Below are positions 1 through 6,337 of a stretch of DNA of 7,633 nucleotides, in pieces. The DNA is taken from assembly GCA_903890345.1 (NCBI GenBank), contig CAITAV010000093.1, forward strand, positions 1 through 7,633, in the 5' to 3' direction. A model generated the notes under the pieces. The model had not been told where the DNA came from, made no database searches, and saw only the letters and a list, made by a program, of their open reading frames with translations. The position numbers were made by a program, and so were the translations under genes. How positions within the stretch are numbered: position 1 is the first letter of the stretch; each line of letters starts with the position of its first letter. The DNA is from an uncultured Actinomycetes bacterium. GTDB taxonomy: Bacteria; Actinomycetota; Actinomycetes; Nanopelagicales; Nanopelagicaceae.

Positions 1-1183
1 CAACTGAACCAACTCGAATCTCATTTGTGAGGTTAAGGGTTGCTCCAGCGGTTGTTTCGGTTAGGCCATATCCTTCAAGAATTGTGATGCCAGCGCCACG
101 GTAGAAGTGACCAAGTCGCTCACCTAGAGGTGCACCACCTGAAATAGCAGCTTCTACACGTCCGCCTAAGCCAGTTCGAATTTTCGAGTACACAAGTTTG
201 TCAAAGATCCCATGCTGTAATTTAAGAGCTGGTGAAATCTTTCCACACTCAATGCCTCGGCTATATGCAATAGCAACTTCTGCCGCTTTTCTAAATATTT
301 TTCCCTTGCCAGCTGCTTCGGCTTTTGCTTCTGCACCGTTATAAACCTTTTCAAAAATACGAGGAACTGCAAGCACGAATGTTGGCTTAAAGGAGGCAAG
401 ATCAAATGGCAAGCGGCCAACAGGATCGCTGCAATGTGCCATATGTAAACCTGCGGCAACAGAACCAATTTGAACCATGCGTCCAAAGACGTGTGCTACT
501 GGAAGGAACAAAAGTGTTGATCCACCAGGTTTGAGGAATAAATCATTTGCACCTTGTACAACGTTTCCGCACTCAGATAGGAAGTTTGCGTGCGTAATTT
601 GAACACCTTTAGGTTTACCAGTTGTACCTGATGTATAGATAAGAGTTGCTAAAGTTTCTGGCAACAGAGCCTTTCTGCGTTTTTCAATCTCGTCATCGCT
701 GACAGATGCTCCATCGTAGGCAAGTGTTGCCAGAACATTTTCTGTCATAGTCCACATGCGTGTGGTGTGTGATGGTTGAACGGTTTTAACAAGATCACGC
801 AGCGCTGGAGTTTCTACGATAATTGCAACTGCACCTGAATCGTTGAGAATCCAATCAATTTGTTCAGCTGATGACGTGTCATAAATTGGAACAACACAAC
901 CGCCGGCATACCAAATTGCAAAATCTAAAATCGTCCATTCATAACGAGTGCGAGACATGATTGCTACTCGATCGCCAATGTTTATCCCTGCAGCAACGAG
1001 ACCTTTCGCAGTTGCACGTACTTCGGATTCAAACTCTTTTGCTGTAACGCTCTGCCAACCATCTCCGAGTGCTCGCGAAAGCATGATGCGTTCAGGTTCG
1101 AACCACGCACGTTCTGATACAAGATTTGTAAGGTTTCCAGCGCTGGCAATCGGCACAAGGGCCGGAACTGAGATCTCATTCAT
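1..1183 (-). CDS. Long-chain acyl-CoA synthetase (AMP-forming), FadD15-like, 3' end cut by window
   Basis: Activates long-chain fatty acids to acyl-CoA through an acyl-adenylate in the cytosol or at the inner membrane face. I translated it by hand from the reverse strand: 394 codons are present and the C-terminal third runs off base 1. The adenylate-forming signature YTSGTTGKPKG lies at residues 183-193, followed by LPVAHVFGR at 228-235 and the GYGLTET motif at 371-377. Family members are about 600 residues, so the hinge and the small C-terminal domain are missing here. The start is ATG at 1183-1181. An in-frame TAA lies nine codons upstream with no ATG, GTG or TTG between. There is no Shine-Dalgarno, but TAGCGT sits seven bases upstream, suggesting a leaderless transcript. 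It is divergent from the SRPBCC gene. FadD15 is the closest type by overall look; the exact substrate is not readable from sequence. Confidence 0.93.
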   Translation of the reverse strand, partial: MNEISVPALVPIASAGNLTNLVSERAWFEPERIMLSRALGDGWQSVTAKEFESEVRATAKGLVAAGINIGDRVAIMSRTRYEWTILDFAIWYAGGCVVPIYDTSSAEQIDWILNDSGAVAIIVETPALRDLVKTVQPSHTTRMWTMTENVLATLAYDGASVSDDEIEKRRKALLPETLATLIYTSGTTGKPKGVQITHANFLSECGNVVQGANDLFLKPGGSTLLFLPVAHVFGRMVQIGSVAAGLHMAHCSDPVGRLPFDLASFKPTFVLAVPRIFEKVYNGAEAKAEAAGKGKIFRKAAEVAIAYSRGIECGKISPALKLQHGIFDKLVYSKIRTGLGGRVEAAISGGAPLGERLGHFYRGAGITILEGYGLTETTAGATLNLTNEIRVGSV

Positions 1184-1190
1184 GTGGCCA

Positions 1191-1196
1191 ACGCTA
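1191..1196 (-). promoter_or_regulatory. -10 hexamer of probable leaderless promoter for the acyl-CoA ligase
   Basis: On the minus strand TAGCGT (TANNNT) is followed by seven bases and then the ATG of the acyl-CoA ligase, so transcription would begin at or next to the start codon. No Shine-Dalgarno is visible, which agrees. No convincing -35 element was found. Inference from spacing only. Confidence 0.45.
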
Positions 1197-1237
1197 GCGC
1201 CAATGGGTTATTTTGCGAAAGAGGCATTACTTAACGG

Positions 1238-1243
1238 TAGCCT
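1238..1243 (+). promoter_or_regulatory. -10 hexamer of probable leaderless promoter for the SRPBCC gene
   Basis: TAGCCT (TANNNT) is followed by six bases and then ATG at 1250, the expected geometry for transcription starting at the A of the start codon. No Shine-Dalgarno precedes this gene. The hexamer is nearly the same as the divergent TAGCGT at 1191-1196, so two head-to-head leaderless promoters would share 66 bp. Confidence 0.45.
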
Positions 1244-1249
1244 GTGCCT

Positions 1250-1687
1250 ATGAGCGACTTAAGCACTTCAACCATTTCCATTGACGCACCAGTTGACGCG
1301 GTCCGAGCCATCCTTTTTGATTTGGCGGGTTACCCAAGCTGGTCAACTGCAATTAAGAGCGCCGAAGTTAAGGCCACTGATGATCAGGGTCGAGCAACCA
1401 GTGTGAAAGTTTCTATTGACGCGGGCATGATGAAAGACCGAGTGCTTCTAAATTACGACTGGAGCAGCGCACCAGACAAACTTGAGTTCTCTATGGAAGA
1501 CGCAGACTTATTAACAGCGATGAATGGTGCGTACATCACTAAAGCCATCGATGCAGATACTACATCTGTTACATACGAACTTGGCGTTGAAGTTTCTCTA
1601 CCAATCCCAGCGATGATGCGTACAAAGGCAGAAAAAGCCACAATCGATCAGGCCCTGGCGCAGCTCAAAGCACACGCTGAAAACTAG
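1250..1687 (+). CDS. SRPBCC-family protein (polyketide cyclase/dehydrase-like)
   Basis: A 145-residue single-domain protein of the START/SRPBCC helix-grip fold, a family that holds hydrophobic ligands in a deep cavity. The N-terminus (TSTISIDAPVDAVRAILFDLAGYPSW, described here only in parts) shows the family pattern of a first beta strand, then a 'P-x-x-x-V' helix and a 'Y-P-x-W' turn at about residues 10-31. A long amphipathic C-terminal helix (about 118-143) closes the pocket. No catalytic residues can be assigned. I chose ATG at 1250 over GTG at 1244 because TAGCCT is placed for a leaderless transcript beginning at 1250, and neither start has a Shine-Dalgarno. It resembles the small SRPBCC protein found beside FadD15 in mycobacteria (TB16.3 type), which supports a lipid-related role by context only. 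Glucokinase follows 17 bp later, probably in the same operon. Confidence 0.85.
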   Translation: MSDLSTSTISIDAPVDAVRAILFDLAGYPSWSTAIKSAEVKATDDQGRATSVKVSIDAGMMKDRVLLNYDWSSAPDKLEFSMEDADLLTAMNGAYITKAIDADTTSVTYELGVEVSLPIPAMMRTKAEKATIDQALAQLKAHAEN

Positions 1688-1704
1688 TTCTTTCCACATC
1701 ACCT

Positions 1705-2649
1705 ATGTCACTCACAATTGGAATTGACGTTGGCGGAACAAAATTATTAGGTGGCGTTGTCGATGAAAACGGAAATGTGCTTTCTCATGCACGTAGCGAA
1801 ACACCGCGTGAAGGTGGCCGCAAACTACTTCAAAATATTGCAGATCTAGCAAAAGAGTTAATTGCTGATCACAAAATTCAAGCAGTAGGACTTTCTGCGG
1901 CTGGCTTCGTTTCATCTGATAGAAAAACGATGTTAGCAGCGCCAAATATTGCCGACTGGAATGGCGTTAATCTTGATAAGGAATTAAACGAATTAATTGG
2001 CTTGCCAGTTGTCATTGAAAATGATGCAAACGCTGCTGCGTGGGGCGAAGCAAAATTCGGAGCGGGCAAGAATCAAGATCACGTAATGCTGCTGACAATT
2101 GGAACGGGTATTGGCGGCGGCTTAGTTGTTAATGGAGATCTTTATCGTGGAGCTTTTGGCGTAGCCGCTGAATTTGGTCACTTGCGTGTAGTTCCAGAAG
2201 GACACTTATGTGGTTGCGGCGCACGTGGGTGCTTTGAGCAATACGCATCTGGAAATGCTTTATTACGCCACGCGCGTGAAGCCATTGCAGCCAGTCCAGA
2301 ACTTGCACGAAATCTTTTATCACGTGGTGACGGATCTATTAATGGATTAACAGGCACTGCAATCACCGATGCTGCGCGAGATGGTGACCCCGTAGCACTT
2401 GCTGCGTTTAATACAACAGCGCAGTGGCTGGGCGCAGGTATTGCATCTTTAAGTGTTGTGCTTGATCCAAAATTCGTAATCATCGGCGGGGGAGTAATTG
2501 ATGCTGGCGATATCTTGCTCAAACCAACACGTGAAGCCGTTGCTCGTTATATGCCTTTTGCTGGAAAACATCCGTACCCAGAAATTATCCCTGCAGCCCT
2601 TGGTAATAAAGCAGGCCTAATTGGCGTTTCTGATTTAGCAAGGCGTTAA
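1705..2649 (+). CDS. glkA: ROK-family glucokinase
   Basis: Phosphorylates glucose to glucose 6-phosphate with ATP in the cytosol. The 314-residue length is typical for actinobacterial ROK glucokinases. The N-terminal phosphate-binding motif GIDVGGTK is at residues 6-13. E105-N106-D107 carries the catalytic aspartate (D107). A second nucleotide loop, TIGTGIGGG, is at 131-139. The ROK signature follows: EFGH at 156-159 and CGCGARGCFEQY at 169-180, giving His159 and Cys169, Cys171 and Cys176 as zinc ligands. A glycine-rich IIGGGVIDAG segment near the C-terminus completes the ATP site. All key residues are intact. The start is ATG at 1705. There is no Shine-Dalgarno in the 17-bp gap after the SRPBCC gene, so translation may depend on coupling or on a weak site. 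Another ROK sugar kinase is possible, but glucokinase fits best. Confidence 0.93.
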   Translation: MSLTIGIDVGGTKLLGGVVDENGNVLSHARSETPREGGRKLLQNIADLAKELIADHKIQAVGLSAAGFVSSDRKTMLAAPNIADWNGVNLDKELNELIGLPVVIENDANAAAWGEAKFGAGKNQDHVMLLTIGTGIGGGLVVNGDLYRGAFGVAAEFGHLRVVPEGHLCGCGARGCFEQYASGNALLRHAREAIAASPELARNLLSRGDGSINGLTGTAITDAARDGDPVALAAFNTTAQWLGAGIASLSVVLDPKFVIIGGGVIDAGDILLKPTREAVARYMPFAGKHPYPEIIPAALGNKAGLIGVSDLARR

Positions 2650-2666
2650 TTTCTTTACTAATTAAA
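2646..2666. terminator. AT-rich inverted repeat between convergent genes, weak terminator candidate
   Basis: TTAATT at 2646-2651 and AATTAA at about 2660-2665 are complementary across an 8-base loop, located where glucokinase and the hypothetical gene converge. The stem is short and has no G+C, and there is no clean T-run, so termination here is only a possibility. Confidence 0.2.
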
Positions 2667-2943
2667 GCTCCACTCCGTCTTCTCTATTATTTTCATGTCG
2701 CATCCAACGTCTGATAGCTAGACGAGCACTGGCAATGAAGTTTCTTATTCCGGGCCATGTGGGATTTGGCTCTTCAAAATGGTTGTCATCGAACTTATCT
2801 GCATTTTCTAAATCATCTAAGTATGTATTTGGTGTGGATTCATCAAGTGATAAACCCGCAACCATAGATTCAAACTCTGAATTTATGAGATCCATCTCAT
2901 CATCGTTTGGATCCTTAGGTGCTGGGGTATCGCTCACGCTCAA
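2662..2943 (-). CDS. Small acidic hypothetical protein
   Basis: I do not recognise this protein. It encodes up to 93 residues. The first 60 or so are very acidic (repeated D and E, including PNDDEMDL and LDDLENADKFDD) and look disordered. The last 30 are basic and aromatic, with FIASARLAIRRWMRHENN resembling an amphipathic helix that could contact a membrane, nucleic acid or a partner. The start is uncertain: TTG at 2943 or GTG at 2937 (MSDTPAPKDP...). Neither has a Shine-Dalgarno, and I slightly prefer GTG. It converges on glucokinase with a 12-bp gap and is divergent from plsC. Mycobacteria also have a short unknown gene in the matching neighbourhood, which is weak support from memory. It has no competing longer ORF that matches a known family, and the genome is otherwise gap-free, so a real gene is likely. 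Confidence 0.65.
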   Translation of the reverse strand: MSVSDTPAPKDPNDDEMDLINSEFESMVAGLSLDESTPNTYLDDLENADKFDDNHFEEPNPTWPGIRNFIASARLAIRRWMRHENNREDGVEL

Positions 2944-2970
2944 ATAGTGGCACAGGCGTTGGTATCCACT

Positions 2971-2998
2971 AAATTAGGAGCACTAGATTTGAGTGAAA
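2971..2998 (-). promoter_or_regulatory. Possible promoter for the small acidic gene
   Basis: On the minus strand TTTCAC (2998-2993) and TAATTT (2976-2971) are separated by 16 bases and would start transcription roughly 25 bases before the candidate start codons at 2943 or 2937. The match is modest. Confidence 0.25.
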
Positions 2999-3007
2999 TT
3001 CTTGAGC

Positions 3008-3016
3008 GAGGAGGAG
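3008..3016 (+). promoter_or_regulatory. Shine-Dalgarno that decides the plsC start
   Basis: GAGGAGGAG lies five bases before ATG at 3022 and is the strongest ribosome binding site in the left half of the window. It argues against the longer reading from GTG at 2947, which would begin three bases from the divergent gene's earliest start and has no site of its own. Confidence 0.7.
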
Positions 3017-3021
3017 CGAAG

Positions 3022-3717
3022 ATGAATGTAAACAATCTTCCGTACGGGATTCTCCGTGCATTTCTGACTCCATTTTTGATGTTGGCTTTTCGTCCCAAGG
3101 TAACTGGCTTAAGAAATGTCCCAGCTAGCGGTCCAGTCATTATCGCTAGTAATCATTTATCTTTTAGCGACTCAATTTTTATGCCACTTGTGGTTCCGCG
3201 TAAAGTAACTTTTCTTGCAAAGTCTGAATATTTCACATCGCCTGGACCAAAGGGTTTGCTCAAGAAATTAACTTTTATTGCACTTGGCCAAGTACCTGTT
3301 GACCGCTCCGGTGGACGACGAAGTGAAGCGGCGCTCATTACTGGGTTACAGGTTTTGGCTGAAGGTGAGTGTTTAGGAATCTACCCTGAAGGAACGCGCT
3401 CTCCTGATGGTCGCTTATATAAGGGACGCAGTGGAATTGCTCGCTTGGCAATTGAATCAGGTGCGCCAATTATTCCAGTTGCAATGTTTAATACTGAAAA
3501 AATTCAACCAACAGGCAAAGTCATTCCAAAAATTATGAGAGTTAAAATGATTTTTGGTGAGCCAATGTATTTCGAAGGTGACTCATCTGATTTACTGCAT
3601 CTGCGAGATGTCACTGATCAGATTATGAAAAAGATACAAGAAATGTCTGGCCAGGAGTACATAGATATTTACGCTAGCCGTAAGAAAGATGAACTAAAAG
3701 ACGAATCAGAGTATTAA
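3022..3717 (+). CDS. 1-acyl-sn-glycerol-3-phosphate acyltransferase (PlsC-like)
   Basis: Transfers an acyl group to lysophosphatidic acid, giving phosphatidic acid at the cytoplasmic membrane. With the start at ATG 3022 the protein is 231 residues, usual for the family. Motif I, NHLSFSD, is at residues 44-50 with catalytic His45 and Asp50. Motif III, PEGTRS, is at 122-127, and a VPVDR segment at 91-95 fits motif II. A hydrophobic stretch at about 10-23 could dip into the membrane. The C-terminal 20 residues are charged and probably flexible. The start is chosen for the strong GAGGAGGAG site; an upstream GTG at 2947 would add 25 residues that do not look like the family. Its stop overlaps the stop of the convergent nuclease gene by 4 bp. 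It resembles the acyltransferase near FadD15 in mycobacteria. Exact acyl acceptor is not shown by the sequence. Confidence 0.9.
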   Translation: MNVNNLPYGILRAFLTPFLMLAFRPKVTGLRNVPASGPVIIASNHLSFSDSIFMPLVVPRKVTFLAKSEYFTSPGPKGLLKKLTFIALGQVPVDRSGGRRSEAALITGLQVLAEGECLGIYPEGTRSPDGRLYKGRSGIARLAIESGAPIIPVAMFNTEKIQPTGKVIPKIMRVKMIFGEPMYFEGDSSDLLHLRDVTDQIMKKIQEMSGQEYIDIYASRKKDELKDESEY

Positions 3718-4391
3718 TTCTCGATTTCACTTCGCTGCACTAGATAATTACACGTTGGACACTTAGGTCCAGCATCAGGAAAATCTCCTTCTAAAACATT
3801 TATGAGATCTTCAATCAACGCCATAAATTGTGCTTCATCTCGTTCTACCGGCAGATAGTGCTGGGCTGCAAAGAAACCTTGTTTTTCTTTGATATCAAAT
3901 GCTGCATTCGGATTCCAGACAAGTAATCCCATCGTTGCCACACTCACAGCAGCGCCTTGAAGTGGATTTTCCAGTGAGTGCGCGTAAGCCTCTAATTGCG
4001 GTGCATAGAATTCGCCATTATCTCGAGAGCTATCTGAAACCTTGCAATCGATAAGGGCCACAGTGCCATCTTCATTGCTTGCAACTAAGTCATATTTTCC
4101 GCGTATATGCCATCTTGTTTCGAATCCATTTAACTTAATGGGCTTGCTTTTCACCCACCCGCTCCATTGTGTAACTTTTCCTGGGCGAAGTGTTGGATGT
4201 AAATCTTGCATAGATGCCCCACGAAAGTGTTTTTCTTGCAAGTCGGCCAATGTACCTACGAGTGGAAAAGCACCAGGCATGGTCACTTTGAACCAATATT
4301 TTATCCAGAGACATCTTTTACAAGTTGATAAACCAAATGTGAGATCAGATGGAGAGATAAATTCTGTGGCCGGGGCTGCTGGTTTATTCAT
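3714..4391 (-). CDS. PD-(D/E)XK nuclease, RecB/Cas4-like, with four cysteines
   Basis: A 225-residue single-domain protein with the RecB-type nuclease core. Asp101 (GKYDLVA) and Asp115-x-Lys117 (LIDCK) form the metal-binding PD-(D/E)XK centre, and Gln132-x3-Tyr136 (QLEAY) is the QxxxY motif of the RecB, AddB and Cas4 group. Two cysteine pairs, Cys24/Cys27 (CKRC) and Cys211/Cys214 (CPTC), flank the core. In Cas4 and AddB, cysteines at the two ends hold an iron-sulphur cluster, although the usual layout is one plus three, not two plus two; here the cluster, or a zinc, is inferred. No helicase domain and no cas gene is nearby. The start ATG at 4391 is preceded by GAGAAG about nine bases away. 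It follows the LysE-type gene by 15 bp and is probably co-transcribed, though the functional link is unclear. Its substrate is unknown. Confidence 0.82.
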   Translation of the reverse strand: MNKPAAPATEFISPSDLTFGLSTCKRCLWIKYWFKVTMPGAFPLVGTLADLQEKHFRGASMQDLHPTLRPGKVTQWSGWVKSKPIKLNGFETRWHIRGKYDLVASNEDGTVALIDCKVSDSSRDNGEFYAPQLEAYAHSLENPLQGAAVSVATMGLLVWNPNAAFDIKEKQGFFAAQHYLPVERDEAQFMALIEDLINVLEGDFPDAGPKCPTCNYLVQRSEIEN

Positions 4392-4406
4392 GGATGAATC
4401 TTCTCG

Positions 4407-5051
4407 CTAAGCACTGACAATTGCTGAGATCAAAACTGATAATCCAAGAATAATCATCACCGTTCCGCCAGTTGCGCGTAGTTTTTCTAATCTTTTCGGA
4501 TCAGTTGCCAACCATTGACGTGCGGTTCCGGCCAGTAAACCCCACGAACCATCAGATATAAATGCCAAAATTGAAAATACTCCACCGAGAAAAATCAGCT
4601 GAAGCGCGACGCTGCCTTTTTCGCGATCAACAAATTGCGGCAAAATTGCGGCATAAAAAACTAATCCCTTTGGGTTAAGTGCTCCTACCCAAAAACCATC
4701 GCGCATTGAACGTGCAACTCCTGGAGCAATATCTCCTTGGTTACGCATATCTTCGGCGTGCACACGACGATGTCTAATTGCATCTACGCCTAAATACATT
4801 AGATATAGACCGCCGCCCCACTGAATAGCGGCGTATGCAAGATCAGATTTTTGAAGTATTGGTCCTAGACCGATTGCCACAAGAGTTGAGAGTGCAAATG
4901 CACCAGTGACATTTCCAGCGACTGTAAAGACTGCGGTTTTTCTGCCCCATGCAATTGCGCGAGCTATAACAAATAAAACACTTGGACCTGGCGCCAAGAT
5001 GATCACCATCGCGGCCACGATGTATTCAGGTAGCCGCGATGGAATCACCAT
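4407..5051 (-). CDS. LysE/RhtB-family amino-acid exporter
   Basis: An inner-membrane exporter of the LysE superfamily, which moves amino acids or related small metabolites out of the cell. It has 214 residues and about six hydrophobic segments. The family hallmark near the N-terminus is clear: APGPSVLFVIARAIAWGRK at about 20-38, followed by the G-N-x-x-G of the second helix (GNVTG). The middle motif NPKGLVFYAAILPQFV lies at about 124-139. Substrate cannot be deduced; homoserine, threonine and others are known in the family. The gene begins 13 bp after the permease stop. It lacks a good Shine-Dalgarno, and a TAAGAT hexamer six bases before the ATG could allow a separate leaderless transcript in addition to read-through from the permease. 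Confidence 0.9.
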   Translation of the reverse strand: MVIPSRLPEYIVAAMVIILAPGPSVLFVIARAIAWGRKTAVFTVAGNVTGAFALSTLVAIGLGPILQKSDLAYAAIQWGGGLYLMYLGVDAIRHRRVHAEDMRNQGDIAPGVARSMRDGFWVGALNPKGLVFYAAILPQFVDREKGSVALQLIFLGGVFSILAFISDGSWGLLAGTARQWLATDPKRLEKLRATGGTVMIILGLSVLISAIVSA

Positions 5052-5057
5052 AGATTT

Positions 5058-5063
5058 ATCTTA
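5058..5063 (-). promoter_or_regulatory. Possible internal leaderless promoter for the LysE-type gene
   Basis: On the minus strand TAAGAT (TANNNT) sits in the 13-bp gap after the permease stop, six bases before the ATG at 5051. The spacing equals that before the SRPBCC gene. A chance match is quite possible in AT-rich DNA. Confidence 0.3.
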
Positions 5064-5064
5064 C

Positions 5065-6318
5065 TTACTTGCGAGAGTTTGCGAGTGCATTCAGTACGCG
5101 GTGACCAACTACTGCAACCAAGGTTGCGTTGATGATTCCGCTGAATGTGTAATCGCCAGATGTCCATGACATATCTGAAATACCGATGATCAAAGCAGAT
5201 GCTGCGATCAAGAGGTTAATAGAGTTAGAGAAATCAACTCGACTATCAATCCAGATACGCGCACCAAGAACACCAATCATTCCAAAGAGTGCTACTCCAA
5301 CGCCACCGAGTGCTCCAACTGGAGTTGCACTCAATACTGCGCCGAACTTAGGGGATAGAGAAAGCACGATTGCGCCAACGCCTGCGATCCAATAAGCAGC
5401 TGTTGAATACACACGAGTAGCAGCCATAACACCAATGTTTTCAGCATATGTAGTTGTACCTGAACCGCCACCTGCACCAGCAAGTGTTGTTGCAAGTCCA
5501 TCTGCCATAAGAGCTGTTCCCATTTGATCATCAAGGTTTTTACCTGTCATTGCAGATACCGCCTTAACGTGTCCAACGTTTTCTGCGATCAATACCAAGA
5601 CAACTGGCAAGAAGAGAACGATGGCTTTTGAATCAAATGTTGGTGAAGTAAATGATGGCATTGCAACCCATGAAGCTGAGCTAATTCCATCAGTCTTTAC
5701 ATCGCCCATGATGAGCGCAACCACGTAACCAATAACCAAACCAGCAAAGATGCTGATGCGATTAAGGAATCCGCGGGAAAGTGCTGAGACCACACCAATG
5801 GATGCAAGAGTAATGATTCCAATCATTGGTCCGGCTACGAAGTTATTCTTTGCTGCTCCTGCCAAGTTAAGACCAATCACCATAACGATTGTTCCTGTGA
5901 CGACTGGAGGCAATAGCCAGTTAATCCAACCGATGCCAGCTTGGCGAACGATCAAACCAACAGCTGCAAGGATTAAACCAGTGACAACTACGCCACCGAG
6001 TGCCGCACTCATTCCGCCACCAGTTTTAGCAGCAGCGATTGGTGCTAAGAATGCAAAGGATGAACCTAGATAGCTAGGAACTTTGTTTTGAGTAAGTGCT
6101 AGGAATAGAAGCGTTCCGATTCCAGAGAAGAACAACGTTGTAGTTGGTGGAAAACCAGTAATGATTGGGACGAGGAAAGTTGCACCGAACATCGCAGCAA
6201 TGTGCTGCACACCAACGCCGATTGTGCGTGGCCATGTGAGGCGCTCATCTGTGGATACGACATCTCCGTGAGCAACATTCTTTCCGTTGCCATGAAGTTT
6301 CCATGAGAGCAGGGACAT
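5065..6318 (-). CDS. uraA: Uracil-xanthine permease, UraA-type (NAT/NCS2 family)
   Basis: Imports a nucleobase, most likely uracil, by proton symport across the cytoplasmic membrane. It has 417 residues and many hydrophobic helices consistent with the 14-segment NAT fold. In this numbering the QH motif of the first helix is at 38-39, ENVGH at 246-250, and the NAT signature ENIGVMAATR begins at Glu293. These three sites correspond to the uracil and proton-coupling residues known in E. coli UraA (Glu241, His245, Glu290), and the surrounding ENIGVMA...VYS string is very close to that protein. I chose ATG at 6318: GGAAGGA stands six bases before it, whereas the ATG at 6333 lies upstream of that site. 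A long structured leader precedes it. It heads a minus-strand run with the exporter and nuclease genes. Xanthine transport cannot be excluded. Confidence 0.92.
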   Translation of the reverse strand: MSLLSWKLHGNGKNVAHGDVVSTDERLTWPRTIGVGVQHIAAMFGATFLVPIITGFPPTTTLFFSGIGTLLFLALTQNKVPSYLGSSFAFLAPIAAAKTGGGMSAALGGVVVTGLILAAVGLIVRQAGIGWINWLLPPVVTGTIVMVIGLNLAGAAKNNFVAGPMIGIITLASIGVVSALSRGFLNRISIFAGLVIGYVVALIMGDVKTDGISSASWVAMPSFTSPTFDSKAIVLFLPVVLVLIAENVGHVKAVSAMTGKNLDDQMGTALMADGLATTLAGAGGGSGTTTYAENIGVMAATRVYSTAAYWIAGVGAIVLSLSPKFGAVLSATPVGALGGVGVALFGMIGVLGARIWIDSRVDFSNSINLLIAASALIIGISDMSWTSGDYTFSGIINATLVAVVGHRVLNALANSRK

Positions 6319-6324
6319 GAGAGT

Positions 6325-6331
6325 TCCTTCC
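6325..6331 (-). promoter_or_regulatory. Permease ribosome binding site
   Basis: GGAAGGA on the minus strand, six bases before ATG at 6318, fixes the permease start. Its GGAAG part can also pair with CUUCC at 6369-6365 in the leader, so the site could be masked in an alternative fold. Confidence 0.65.
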
Positions 6332-6337
6332 ATACAT

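Noticed and set aside
166..486. 106-residue open frame on the minus strand
   Set aside because: It lies within the acyl-CoA ligase in another frame, while the ligase frame carries clear family motifs throughout.
948..1253. 101-residue plus-strand frame antisense to the acyl-CoA ligase start
   Set aside because: No family resemblance; it is the shadow of the ligase N-terminus and runs into the SRPBCC start.
4042..4410. 122-residue plus-strand frame opposite the nuclease gene
   Set aside because: The nuclease frame holds intact catalytic motifs; this frame has no recognisable features or ribosome binding site.
5750..6073. 107-residue plus-strand frame opposite the permease
   Set aside because: Repetitive P, A, T and I composition is what the complement of hydrophobic helix codons gives; the permease is certain.
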